Of a stretch of 64,000 bases of DNA, positions 35,578-47,760 are shown one piece after another. Position 1 is the first letter of the stretch. Each line of letters begins with the position of its first letter. The DNA is from Lumbricus terrestris (Eukaryota; Annelida; Clitellata; Crassiclitellata; Lumbricidae). The notes beneath the pieces were generated by a model. That model made no database searches. It saw only the letters and a list, made by a program, of their open reading frames with translations, and was not told the DNA's origin. The stretch is from assembly GCA_949752735.1 (NCBI GenBank), contig OX457038.1:20196012-20260011 (forward strand), in the 5' to 3' direction. The translations under genes were made by a program, and so were the position numbers.

Positions 35578-36959
35578 GGGCAATGAAGTTTAAGGGATAA
35601 TTATCTATGTACTGCCTAACAGAAACATTCATTGTCAGGCTCGTATACATAAGGTGATATTGGTGATAATCCGCTTTTGCTTTATTTTTATGTTGTAGGT
35701 ATTCGTAATTATTAGTATGCCGAGTTCTAGTATTAGTTTTTTTAAACTCATTTAATAATTTCTTTGACCCCTCTTCATGGGTGACTAATTAGACGCGCTT
35801 CTCATTCCAGCCAGGAAAGAAACCAACAGTTATGTGTTGAATAAAACGATGCTTAAGTGAGAGCCCCAAGAAATAGACGCAGCTACTGTGGAAACCCATT
35901 CTATGCAACCGCGAAAATGGCTTGATTCTGCAAAGTTGCATTTCGTGCGAATGGAACTAAGAGCTGCCCCTTCTGACCTTGGATACTCGTGTAGCAAAAG
36001 AGTTCTCGCAGGTATAGTCTGGGGCAGCACCAAACTGACATTGCCGAACCAGGACAGCGATCCTGAACTAAATGCGCTGCCGAGTAGCAAGTCAGTGCAA
36101 TGTCTCCAGCACATAAGCTAGCTCTAGTTGTACTTACAAGCCACGAGTTTCCTACTTTGTCCTCATCGTTATTGTCCGATGTATTAGTCATAGTTATCGC
36201 TAACGAAAACTCCACTGGCCTGGAATTTTCAATATAGCGATTAATAGCAATTCCATCAGATTCAAGTAGGCCTACAGCAATTATGTTGCTGTAAATACCA
36301 TGCACTTAAAAGTTAAAATAGACATTTTTGCATATCGCCATTTGGAAGCATTTCTGTACTGTTAGCGTTGTTGAATTTTGAACTAGACCTATAGAATTAG
36401 TCAAGGCCTAAAAGCGTCTTAGTACAGTACATCAAACTACAACGCATCGCATCGAAGCTCATTTTATTGCAATGCCCTGCAATGGCTAATTGTCCTGACG
36501 TAGGCTGCAACATGTAGACCTACCTATACGTAGGATTATTAATAGTCGCGATATGACCATAAATACGGATGATTGCATTTACGTCCATGCATATAATTTA
36601 ATCCAGCGCTAATTGGTCGAAGCTGCTGCTCACGTCTACAACTTCATCCATGTAGCAATCTGGTCGACTAATAAAGAGCATTTCGCCCAACTCGGTCGGC
36701 TTACAGAATTTGGCGTTCATAAATTATCCCAGCAATATAGGGTGACGCGAAAATGCAAAAAATCTGCTGCCTGTTTGTGGCAGCTCGTTTGATCGTCTAA
36801 AAATTTTTTGGGAACATTTTTAAAACGGTTTTCCAGAAATAACCACTCCAGAATTCTTATGATAAGCCTATTGCTAGTCATCGTTTTACTCTCCTTTTCA
36901 TTAGCAAGTATGGCTTGCCACACACGGTTCTCAGCATGATAAATTAATCATGCATCTAT
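35578..36959. other. Upstream flank without recognised gene
   Basis: No transposon ends or protein motifs seen. Overlapping open frames on both strands at 35830-36305 are not supported by any domain. Confidence 0.45.
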
Positions 36960-37222
36960 TCGAGTATGTACGTATGTACGTGCATATGTATGTATGTATG
37001 TATGTATGTATTATGTATGTATGTATGTATGTATGTATGTATGTATGTATGTATGTATGTATGTATGTATGTATGTATGTGTGTATGCATGTATGTATGT
37101 GTATATGTGTGTATGTATGTATGTGTGAATGTATGTATGTATGCATGTATGCATGTAAGTACATGCATGTATGCATGCATGTATGTATGCATGTATGTAT
37201 GTATGCATGTATGTGTGTAATG
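36960..37222. repeat. (ATGT)n microsatellite with GCAT variants
   Basis: About 260 bases; the left two thirds are nearly pure ATGT, the right third mixed ATGC/ATGT/GTGT. Confidence 0.95.
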
Positions 37223-38007
37223 AGTTGTGAATGCATGTAAGTACCTTGTATATTTGCACGAATATATGCAAGTCTGAATATCTGTTTGCATGAACGCATT
37301 CATGTATGTCTGCAAGTGTATATATATATACATGTATGCATGTATGCTTAACATTAGATTGCTTAGAGTTGAAACTTTCCCTTTAATATTAAGACAGCAT
37401 TAAAATTATATGTATGTTGAAATTTCTGTTCTACACATGAATTTCGTGACAACATGCACAAGACAGCACAGGACAACACAACTCTAAGCAGCGGAAGACA
37501 ACACGCGGTCTGTATATGAGTGGCGATCAAGTGGAATTAGACCTACAATAGCAATTGACAAATCGTCCATTATTATTTTCCATATGAATATAATATGGGA
37601 ATAGGTTTTGAATAGACTTCAACTCCTCCTTTATTTACTTCAAACATTTCTTCTCGTTTCTATATAGAACCAAATATTCTGATACAATACCAAGTAGCCT
37701 GAGTTTATTACAGAAAAGCCAGAGTTGGGCAAACAAGACTTAAGTGAAATGGTTTTCGTAGAAAAGAATAGAAGAGCCAATTAGGTGACAAGTCAGTTCC
37801 TTAAGGGTAGAAATATTGGAAGCCAGAGAAATGTATGTTCCGAGACCAGCTGACCAATAAGCCATAGGGACGGAGCAATACAATTGGCCACGAATGAACA
37901 AAGATGTAATGGCGGTTCTGACGCCCACTCTGAATATGTATATATGTACCGTATGCATCGTTGTATTTATAATTTATATATTTAAGTAGGCCTATTATGC
38001 GCATATG

Positions 38008-39195
38008 CAGGTGGGCCAAAACAAATCTAATGGGTTTTGCCAATATCTTGACCAGAAATAAGAATGTTTAAATCAAGTTTTACACGCTTAAAGGTAATTC
38101 ATATCTGCGTAACACAGCACAATTTCGCCAAAATATTTGAAACTGAACAAAAGTTATATCACTTTTAGTGAGTCCGTGCACCCACTGACTATCTTAAAAC
38201 ATATCGCAACAAACTTTAACGAAAAATTTTATTAAATAATTTAGATCACATCTCAAATAACTGTTATCAAAATGAACTCGATATTATCAGATAATCATTA
38301 TTTGTAGTATTTAAAAAAAGATAAATGTACAACGTAGCCGCACATCACTGTAACATCATTTAGCAAGATTACTATCAAGTTGGAAAGTAAGAATTTTTCA
38401 GGTTAATAATTTTTTACAAAAAACAATAAAATTGAAATTTCTTTATAAAAAAATAAGTGCCGAAGGTGACAATGACAGACAAAATGTGTATTCAGACACT
38501 TCATGAGCTAATGAGACTTGGATCTAAAGTTATGATCACTGCTTATTCTTATAACCAGTGAGTGTAGAAAAATTGAGAATTAAATTTGGAGTTAAGAAAT
38601 ATGCCGTTGAAGAAAAGAGCTCTGCTCAATGTAAACTGTGTCTGTGCTGGTTTCATAGAGAAGAGATAATGGCCTCCAAATCTTCGAATTTGAACCCGAT
38701 GGATTATCAAATGTGTACAGCAATGCTCAGTAGGCTGCATGGAGAAAAACACTGCGACCATAACCAAGAGCGATAAGAGAATTGATGGTCGCATTGGAGT
38801 TTATATGGGAGGATTTACCTCTGGAGCACATCAACAAGGCCTTCAAGAACTTTACAATGAGATTCAGAACAAGTGCGGACACTGGTGGTGGAGTAGGGGT
38901 GGACACATTTAACACAAGTTGTGAAACACTATCGAGTTTTGATAACAATTAAAGATTAATAAAATCGTTTTTTGCTACTTTTTGTTGCGTTATGTTTTTG
39001 AATCGTCGAAACGCATCGGGTGGACTCACTAATGTGATATAACTTTTATTCTGTTTCAAATATTTAAGTTAAATTTAGATGCTGTACCTAGATATGAATT
39101 GCCTTTAAGCCTGTAAAATTTGATTTTAACATTCTTACCTCTGACTGAGATATTGGTAAAATACCTTAAGGGTTATTTTTATTTTGCCCACTCTG
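38008..39195 (+). mobile_element. Tc1/mariner-like element (copy 2), degenerate
   Basis: Ends CAGGTGGGCCAAAAC and, in reverse complement, CAGAGTGGGCAAAAT. TA follows the right end, while the left flank reads TG, so the TA duplication is mutated. Terminal modules share 'AAAAGTTATATCACTTTTAGTGA' and 'TGCTACTTTTTGTTGCGTTA' with 2812-4185, so the two belong to one lineage. Here more of the transposase is retained (about 38490-38920). Confidence 0.83.
38560..38920 (+). pseudogene. Transposase C-terminal half, frameshifted
   Basis: One frame gives FHREEIMASKSSNLNPMDYQ with the motif LNPMDY, whose Asp corresponds to the third catalytic residue of DDxD/E IS630-Tc1-mariner transposases. Another frame gives WEDLPLEHINKAFKNFTMRF and a Gly-rich end (TGGGVGVD), parallel to the GGGHIEHKL terminus at 3288-3378. 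Stops and frame changes show it is inactive. Confidence 0.72.
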
Positions 39196-39199
39196 TACG

Positions 39200-42082
39200 T
39201 AAATTGCAAAATTTATAAAGTGCAATGTTGTCTAGGTATGAACTTTACAGCTAGGAATTAACTTGAGCAGAGTTTAACTGGACTGCTATATAAAAAATTA
39301 TATGGAAGACTGTTCTGCAGAAAGATGGTCCAACGCACGTCACCACGAGTGCACGATGTATTTGAGTCGACATACGGGAGCAAAAGATCATAAATCGATC
39401 ACCATGGGCGACAGACCCCTATGCTCACAGGTCGCTTCGCTCAGTCACCCGTGGAGATATTCTGATCTGAAACCAGCACAAACACTCAGAAAGCAGCCCT
39501 CGCATGTATAATGAAGGGTCAGGGTGAACCAACGAAAACCGGTCAAGATGGATGATCTTGAATATGATTTAATCATCGCGAGGGAGCCATTGGAGTGCAT
39601 CTCATCATGCTGAGATATGCATGAGATAAGTTTGGTAGAGATATAGGCCTACTACGGACTACAATCTAAACAAGACGAGTGAACAATGGTTAAGTGTGGC
39701 ATCAGTATATTAAGCATACAAATAGTTTAAAGAAATTGGGTCTATTGTTACTTGCTCCTGTAGATGAAGAAGAAAGACCCACCTGGTTATCTAATCTGTC
39801 AAGCGTCCGATTGCAGTTTGGTGTGAAAGACAGGCTACGGTTCTCCTACGGTTTCTCTTTGACTAAGCGATCAAAACCTGTCCTTCAATCCTGACTTTTA
39901 GAGGAAATGCACTGTAACAAAGTCTGCAAAAATCATCGTTTTATTACGATGACTGTCAAAACTGAAATACTGAATATAAGTTACAGCGATGCAGAATTCA
40001 CACAGTCCCCATATCTACCCAGAATAACAGCACCGATGTCATCGTATAACTTAGATCTTACACACTATGATCGTGGATCGTCGAGCATCGCACGCAGTTC
40101 TCCGCTACTATATAATACGGGATTGCATTTCGTGCATCGCACTACCGAACAAGGATAGCGCGGATATGTTATACGATCATCACTCAGTTCGATTGACCGA
40201 CAGTCGGTCATCTCTCAATCCGTCGTTCAATCCTGAAGCAAGGATCATCGGAGAATGATCTCTCACCTCGTCTGTTGTGCGGAATATAGTTTCGTATACC
40301 GCATGCACACAAGCAACCGAACGACCGAGGGACCGACCGACGACCGACCGAGCGACTGCATGAGGGAGCGACCGATGGAAAGACACGGGGGTGCGGGGGG
40401 CGGATGAGCTGCACGCGACGGAGCGCGCAGACCCTAATGAAGGCTGTCGATGAAACCAGTTACTGACTGCGTGGAGCATGCATGCAATGCATTGCAATCG
40501 ATAGCCATGCACATTGCGGTACAGAATTGGTTGATAGACACACGACATGCCCTTGCGATGGCATCTAATATCTAATATGCTTGAACTTATAATCTATATA
40601 TAATATATACGAATGGCAAGTTAAAGACAAAAACCATTACAAGCTTTTATTTGTTGGAAGAAAAACGCGGGCAACCAATTAAATAAATGTCCTCACAAGT
40701 GCATTAGAGGCAAACCATATTATTATTGTAGAATATATTCTACTATTCTTGTAATATGTATTGTTCTTGAATTGCAATCGGCAAGCGATGATGAGGTGAT
40801 GAGAAAATATAGATGAGCAAAGACGTGTAGGTGGCAGATGAGACGAGACATGACACTGCTAGACATGGGTTGAAACAAAGGTCTATAGGCCTACATGAAA
40901 AGAAGGAAATGGTCAAGGCCTATAAATTAGACAAGAAAAACCTGGAAATGTCTTTCAATCGTCTAATGTTATCTTGACATGTGTTCTGGTGTTCTAGCTG
41001 GCACAAGAATACAATCGGATCAAATTAGTGAAAATCAGATCAGATTGCATTCAATCAGGTTTAACCCAACAGAGGTGAGGTTCATTTGGCTCGAAGGAGA
41101 CTGGACAAGAATTCGACTGCGCAAGATTGGAAAGGAGTTGAATTCTGCTGCGGTTCTTGTTTCTTTTTACTCAATTTATCTGGACATCAGATATAATTAT
41201 TATGACATCAACAAATACAATATTGCGGGTGCGATGATTTGAGAGTGCATCTATTTAAACTCAATAGAGTCAGATAATTCGAATTTTCATCGCGGGCCAT
41301 CACGGAGCCGTTTTTGGTTAGAAGGAACGGCCCTGTGATGATTGGGTGCGTGTAGCCTACATGACTGTAGGCCTATAGGCCCTACGGTGCGGCGCACCGA
41401 GGCCCCTGAGTCGAGTTTCTTGTTATTTGGTAGGCTAAATATCGTATAGCTTATAATGTGAGTCTCAGTTTTACTTTAAATTTCTGTAAAATTATTAAGT
41501 GATTAGGAAGACCATGGATCGCAACTTTTAGGGCCATGACTGGTGGGTAGTTAATGTGTCGCTTGTCGATTCCTAAATACTGCACTACAGAAGCTGAAAC
41601 ATACGAGACCGGTAAAAGCAATATGAAATTTGTGTTCGGCTTCTGCACTTGTTATAATTTTGCACATTAGAGAATCGACCGAAAATGGCTTCAGTTAGAG
41701 AAAAGATATTTTCGTTATGCAAAAAATATTTTGCAGCTGAATAATTGTACATTATGATAGAATTAAAAAGAGTCCAAAACCGACTTGTGACGGGTTTTGA
41801 CCCCCCCGGTGTATCAATTATGGCTACAAAGTGCATGATTTATACCTTTATTAATATAATAATGTTACAACTGACACTTTACTAAAATCAGTTTAAACTT
41901 TAAATTCACAGTTGAATAAAAAAAAATGCATTTACAACTATATATTATATAACCACACTTGTATTATTTAGGCGTGCTTTCTTCTCCTCCTGAAAGAAAT
42001 ATATGGAGACATACATTAAGAACAAGATATATAAACAAGACAGAAGCACCTGTTACAGACAGTTTTATGATGAAGATGGATG
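39200..42082. other. Upstream flank without recognised gene
   Basis: Noncoding by eye. A (CCGA)n-like patch lies at 40316-40352, and a short foldback (CATCACGGAGCCGTT / AACGGCCCTGTGATG) at about 41300-41342. The short open frames show no domains. Confidence 0.45.
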
Positions 42083-42320
42083 AATGAGATGGATGGATGG
42101 ATGGACGGACGGACGGATGGATGGATGGTTGGATGAACGGATGGATGGTTGGATGAACGGACGGACGGATGGATGGATGGACGGACGGGCGGGTGTATGG
42201 ATGGACGGATAATATGCATGTATGGATGAACTGAAGGATGGATGGATGTTATGCACGTATTGGTGGGTCGGTGGATGGATGGATTGATGGATGGATGGAT
42301 AGATGCATGGGTGGAGATGG
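42083..42320. repeat. (GATG)n/(GACG)n degenerate tetranucleotide array
   Basis: About 240 bases of GGAT with GGAC, GGTT and GAAC variants. Confidence 0.92.
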
Positions 42321-42659
42321 ATGCATTCTTGGTATCCATCCATTCGTCCATTCATTCATTCATGTAGGTGTATTAGTTTTGTATGTAGCCTAGATAGGTT
42401 TGGTGGATTAGCAAAAAGACCAAGAGACGACTAAAGAGAGAGATAGACACACACATATACACACATACATACACATGCAAACACACAAAATGATTGATAG
42501 TCTGCTCAGGGCGTTCCCATTTATATCGGATGACAAACTCATAGAAGCTGTTTAGCTTGACTGCGAACCTCCATCGACGTAACTATACGTGCAGCGAATG
42601 ACCAAGCACACAGATTAAAAGCCCAACAGAAAGCAGTCACAGATACGGACAAGTAGCCT

Positions 42660-42755
42660 GACAGATGAACGACAGACAGACAGACGGACAGACAGACGAA
42701 CAGACAGACAGGCAGTCGGACAGACAGACAGGCAGGCGGACAGACGGATGGATCT
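42660..42755. repeat. (CAGA)n array
   Basis: ACAG/ACGG-type tetranucleotides with CAGG variants, about 95 bases. Confidence 0.9.
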
Positions 42756-44739
42756 GGTGGCACAGTAATTCGCCAGGTTTTGCTGATGACCTGATGAGGT
42801 GAAATAACTGTCATTTACCGGAGATGTTTCTGTTTTTCCTGGTGATGAAACTATATTCGGCAAAGCTATAGTGTTCCAATGAGTCTGGCGATGCATGTCT
42901 CTAATCCAACCTGAGGACAAATTAATGAGCGTCTATCTCCATATAGCAGAACCTTTAGTACATGCATGCAGACATGTGGCCACTATAGCTATATGTAACT
43001 CTGTTTGAAGGCCTATAGGACCTACGCAAAGCGGGATATTGCAAAAATTGATTTTGGCCGAAACTATGATTAATCTGTGCAACGATTATGACGATGATGT
43101 ATGCATGATCTGCTATAAAGCGTACATAAACAGATTCTATTCGATTTTATTCGAATATGAGAAAAGAAGAAAGCGAGTTAAGAGACTCGAACGATGCTTT
43201 TCTATAATTCTGTGTAGACTGTGAATCACATAGACGATGATCGACACAGCAATTCCTTCTGCTTGATCATTGTCGAATTGAAGGTATCGATCGTGACAGA
43301 CGTCTGTTGTGCGGCATTTGGAGAGGAGCGTAGACCTACATTGCATCACGATTCTCTTAGACAATCAACCTCAATTGATCAATTAAAAGTCTGAGTATAT
43401 ATAGTCGGTTCCTTCGACAGTACTTGCAAATCAAGTCCTGATATAGACAGAATGTACAACATTCAGAAAACATTCCTTTGCCTTCTTTGCACCATTTAAA
43501 AACTTGACATTGGCAAAATTGTGTTACAAATCTTGGCATATTCTACGAGGAGGAGAATGGACTAAAGAAGATGGGTGCTGCAGCTGCTGCTGTTAGTTGA
43601 GAGGGCTGGTGTGGATTATGCTACTTAACGACAGCTCTGGAAACTTCAGTTTAGTACATCCATATAATTTGCAAGCGCCTGAAGTCCGTGTTATAAGTAT
43701 AAAGTACCTGAGTATAAAGTACCTGTATACTTTAGAATGTTGCTGGTAAGATGACAATCGTAAAAACACATGCAGGAAAAATACACGTGACTAAAAATAC
43801 TTTGGTCGTGCTATAGTGTATAGAGCTCAGTATTAAAGAATTCATTTTCATAGCCTGTAAATGTGGTCCTAACTATAATTATAGCATCTTATATAGTAAC
43901 TCATGAAAAGCGCAATACCGTTCTGCATGATGGCCGTCCGATTGATGCAGAAAACGAGGCCAGATCAATTTATAGGACCATTGACAGGTCACCTCTACTG
44001 CAGGTCTCACTACATCCGCCGACATTCATTTACCAGTCTCAATATAGCATGCAGGATTGAATAGACATAATAACCATCAGCCTTTTTCAAGGCAAACAAT
44101 TAGTCACCTGCCCCACTGGTCGAAGGCTTGAAAGCATCGGCGCTTACTGTTCGCTATATTTGATTTGTGATTTCTATCGCGTCGCCGTTCCGACCCACAT
44201 TCTTAACTGGGTCGTTTCGCATTGATGTATGTTCTGGTTGTCCGTCCCTATGGAGCAGCGCACATCACGATGCTGTTGATAAAAAGATGCGGGTGATGCT
44301 GATGGCAGAAAGAAATATAACGGTCTTCCTATATAGCACGTGCAAACAGCAATAATAATATAATTTTATTACTGCAAGAGAGTGAATTTGGAACCAAGAA
44401 ATTTCGGGCAGTCACAGTTGCAACTCCGCTCTTAATTCTTCAAAAAAAGGTGCCTCACGCACTGGCATGTACCTAATGGGCCACTAGTACTGGCATCAAT
44501 TGATGCCTGAACGTTAGAACGGGCGCTCTATTAATTCCTCAATAATCGTAATAATAGGCCTACTGCGATTAATTTGCGATGACATTTGCTGCATCTGGAG
44601 CTATAAATGCGATCAGTGCCTAAATGATGTTCAATTAACAACATTTCTATGCAGACGAATTTGACGAAAGTCATAATGGATTATTAACAGAAAAAATTTC
44701 TTCCGCGCAATGACGCTGGGTTCATCTCTGAAAAATGAG
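42756..44739. other. Upstream flank without recognised gene
   Basis: No exon or transposon boundaries seen. A perfect palindrome GGCATCAATTGATGCC lies near 44493-44508. Confidence 0.45.
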
Positions 44740-44841
44740 CGCGCGCACACACACACACCCACACCCCCCCACACACACCCACACACCCACACCCACACAC
44801 ACACACACACACATACACACACACACCCATACACACACACG
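44740..44841. repeat. (CA)n microsatellite
   Basis: About 100 bases of CA with CCCA interruptions. Confidence 0.95.
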
Positions 44842-45047
44842 GGCACAGAGACCAGTGGAGTGAAAAAGGACTTTTTCTGTCCGTCATAGTTTCAGTCGCA
44901 TGTTAACGTTAACGGTCAACATCATGACCAGCAATATCTGTGTCGGGAATTGAATCATCATAATATTATGATATTCAATTATGATAAACACGACAATCAA
45001 ATATATCAGTTTTTGCAAACGTAAAGGCAGGTGTTGAGAACGTTGAG

Positions 45048-45130
45048 TAGGATCTGTATAGTAGCCTACACAATATAGTAGGCATATAATATATGCCTAC
45101 TATATTAGGCTATGTACTATACAGATCCTA
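45048..45130. repeat. 83-bp imperfect palindrome
   Basis: TAGGATCTGTATAGTA at the left is mirrored by TACTATACAGATCCTA at the right. The inner ATATAGTAGGCATAT pairs with ATATGCCTACTATAT around a minimal loop. A 3-base offset separates outer and inner stems. It can fold into a hairpin of about 38 bp; no TSD seen. Confidence 0.9.
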
Positions 45131-45258
45131 AAAGCCTGCTATCTGATGGAGACTAATATTGTAGTTCAGGTGCACTGTGCTAATTCTGCGCGTGGTATAC
45201 AAGTGGTTTGCATGAGTGGTGTAATGATGGTCGACTTCGTGAGACAAAAAGACAGGAA

Positions 45259-45269
45259 TCGGTTGCTGC

Positions 45270-45301
<32 letters not shown>

Positions 45302-45384
45302 TTCCTACGGATGCTGCTGCTGCTGCTGCTGTTCCTACGGATGCTGCTGTTGCTGCTGCTGTTGCTGCTGCTGCTGTTCCTACG

Positions 45385-45418
<34 letters not shown>

Positions 45419-45423
45419 TTGAT
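45259..45423. repeat. (CTG)n with a TTCCTACGGATG higher-order unit
   Basis: CTG trinucleotides are interrupted three times by the identical segment TTCCTACGGATG, showing amplification of a larger unit as well as of the triplet. Poly-Leu/poly-Ala open frames are artefacts. Confidence 0.95.
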
Positions 45424-45957
45424 GAGGATGATGGCGAAAGACTAGCAGGAAATTAAAGGCGTCGAGAGAAATGGCTGCGAATCATTTTCTTACATATTCT
45501 TACTCACTAATTTATTGGCAACGTATGCATACATAATGTAGGCCTATATACATGCATACAATCATCTATAAATAGGCTACATGCACACATGCACATGATA
45601 GCTATAGATGTATAGACTACATGTACGCATACATGGACTTGTTGCTCAATCGCATATTCTGAACAGACCTCTTTAGGTGACGAATGCGCATTAGTGACAT
45701 TTTGTGACGACGAAAACGAAAACATAAGTAAGTTCATTTTCCGACCACCAGGGAGTGAACTATGGCTGCTCACAAACACTCTGCATGGCGTCTCATAAAT
45801 GCCATGCATCAAAGAGTTGCTAAAGTTGTGCATGCATGCATATACCGATATACGGTATACCTGACTATGCCAACTCCGAGGGTGAAACACAACAAATTAA
45901 TATTGTGTGGGAGGCAAGTGAGATAATGGATATGTTTACGTGAGAAGTAGCCTACAT

Positions 45958-46163
45958 CAGGGCTTTTTTTAACGTGCAGTTGTACACAAAATGTGCAGCT
46001 CTAAATGGATTTGTGCAGCTTTAGAAACAGTTCTGTCACACGTTTTGTGCAGTTAAACCTAGCAAAAAGGTCATTTTAATCCGATTGGAAGTAATTTACC
46101 ATGGAGGATGGGAAAGGAAAGAAGGAGTTGTGCAGTTCTAAAAACTTCTTTAAAACAGCCCTC
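45958..46163. mobile_element. Short hAT-like MITE, CAGGGCTTTTTTTAA end
   Basis: 206 bases flanked by a perfect 8-bp TSD GCCTACAT (45950-45957 and 46164-46171). Ends CAGGGCTTTTTTTAA and, reverse complemented, GAGGGCTGTTTTAAA are inverted with a few mismatches. The interior repeats TGTGCAGC/TGTGCAGTT five or more times. Non-coding. Confidence 0.85.
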
Positions 46164-46214
46164 GCCTACATATAGGCCATACATAGAGTAGGCTATGCCT
46201 AGAACCTTTGAAAG

Positions 46215-47008
46215 CATAGATGTAAAAAACGATCAAAAGAAAATAAAAAACGGTAAAAAACGTCGTTTTTTTCGAAATAATAAAAAACGACAGAAAACGA
46301 TAAAAACGGAAACGGAAAATAATTTGCCTTTGTTACATCTGAAATTTCATTTTCAGTTTACAAACCTTAATTGCTTATGCAATTTTATTAAGAAAGTAAA
46401 GAAACTGCAAATAACACAACTTTATTATTAGGCCACAATAATTGGTATAAGTAACATTAATCTACCACAGCTATTTTTTCTTATAACTTTCGTTTAATAA
46501 GAAATTCGGACAAATTAAAGGTATTGAAATCTTTTCAAATTTAAATTGTAGACATAAGTCCACATTATAAGTTTATGCTGATCGACATAACACAATTAAA
46601 ATATCTAACCAGAATCAAAAACCACAGATGTTTACTAAATTATATATTATTGTACATTATTTTGTGCTTAAAATTACTGCTTATAAATATTAATAATTAT
46701 GCCCAAGAATTTTATATCAAAATAACTCTTACAAATTTCATTTCTTGTAAGGATCTACTACATGTATTTCTCAAAATTATGACTTAAACAATTACATAAA
46801 GACCCTATAGTTAGCTGCATCCTTGAGAGTACGGTGAAAACGTATGGAATATCAGACAAAATTTAAATTAAGGAAAATAATATTAGACAGTAAATAATAA
46901 AATAAAGTTACATAAAAATCTAAAAAACGATGGGAAAAATAATAAACGAAAAAAACCACGTTTTTTGGGAGAGAATAAAAAACGAAAAAAACGTTTTTTA
47001 CAACTATG
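46215..47008. mobile_element. hAT-like MITE, CATAGATGTAAAAAACG family (copy 2)
   Basis: 794 bases with the same left end as 14081-14513 and right end CGTTTTTTACAACTATG (one mismatch in the TIR), flanked by a perfect 8-bp TSD TTTGAAAG (46207-46214 and 47009-47016). The terminal AAAAAACG arrays match copy 1; an extra A/T-rich interior of about 360 bases distinguishes it. No transposase domain seen. Confidence 0.92.
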
Positions 47009-47465
47009 TTTGAAAGGATGTCATATAGAAACGCACGTTTAATCGCTTTGTAGGTTATAATAGACTATGCGAGGAGAATGATTCATAAAATCACTCGTGT
47101 AATCAGTTTTGAAGTCAGCGAATGAATCGACTGTGTCTTAGCCGCCTTGTGTAAAACTAATATGCTAGACTGAAGCGACCTCTTCTGAATGTCGATGTCG
47201 CAGGCAATTATTCGTCACCTGCTCAGATATATAGGCCTACTCCTCGATCAATTACTGATTCGCATTCTGTTGGGGTTGGGAACCCAACCGCCCAACGTTC
47301 CACATCTGCAGGGATCACCCTCGGAGGTCCTCTGATTGGATCGTCCCACTGTGGGCGTTCAAAGGGCGTCCCATCCATCGAAGAGCCACTCAACCTTCCC
47401 GAAGGACGCCTCTAGCGGTCAAGTTCATCACTTATTCCTCACGGAGCAACGAACGACAAATCATG

Positions 47466-47466
47466 T

Positions 47467-47533
<67 letters not shown>
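47466..47533. repeat. (CA)n(TA)n compound microsatellite
   Basis: About 10 CA units followed by about 23 TA units, uninterrupted. Confidence 0.97.
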
Positions 47534-47535
<2 letters not shown>

Positions 47536-47556
47536 CCAGTCATTTAAAGGTATATA

Positions 47557-47760
47557 CACCGTGGTTCAAAAAAAGTAAGCGAAATTGTTTTTCATATATC
47601 TCCAATGCCTGATAACATATCGCGCTAAAATTTTACAAATATTTAGATAATTGGACCAAGAATATGATTCCAAGATTTCATGAGATAATGTTGAACGGAT
47701 AAAAAGATATGTATCTTTCAACTTCATATGCCGAAATTTCATATTACAAGCAATTTTCTG
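47557..47760. mobile_element. Possible single end of a Tc1/mariner-like element
   Basis: CCGTGGTTCAAAAAAAGTAA and the following 'TTTTTCATATATCTCC' resemble the terminal modules of marine-invertebrate mariner-type elements. No opposite end or transposase was found, so this is a weak call. Confidence 0.3.

Noticed and set aside
36138..36191. Possible small minus-strand exon ending in a GTAAGT donor
   Set aside because: Its phase-0 end would hit a stop if joined to the candidate acceptor at 35206-35205. One donor hexamer is expected by chance in this length.
35830..36305. Overlapping open frames on both strands upstream of the receptor
   Set aside because: Moderately long but without motifs, and open on both strands; more likely chance.
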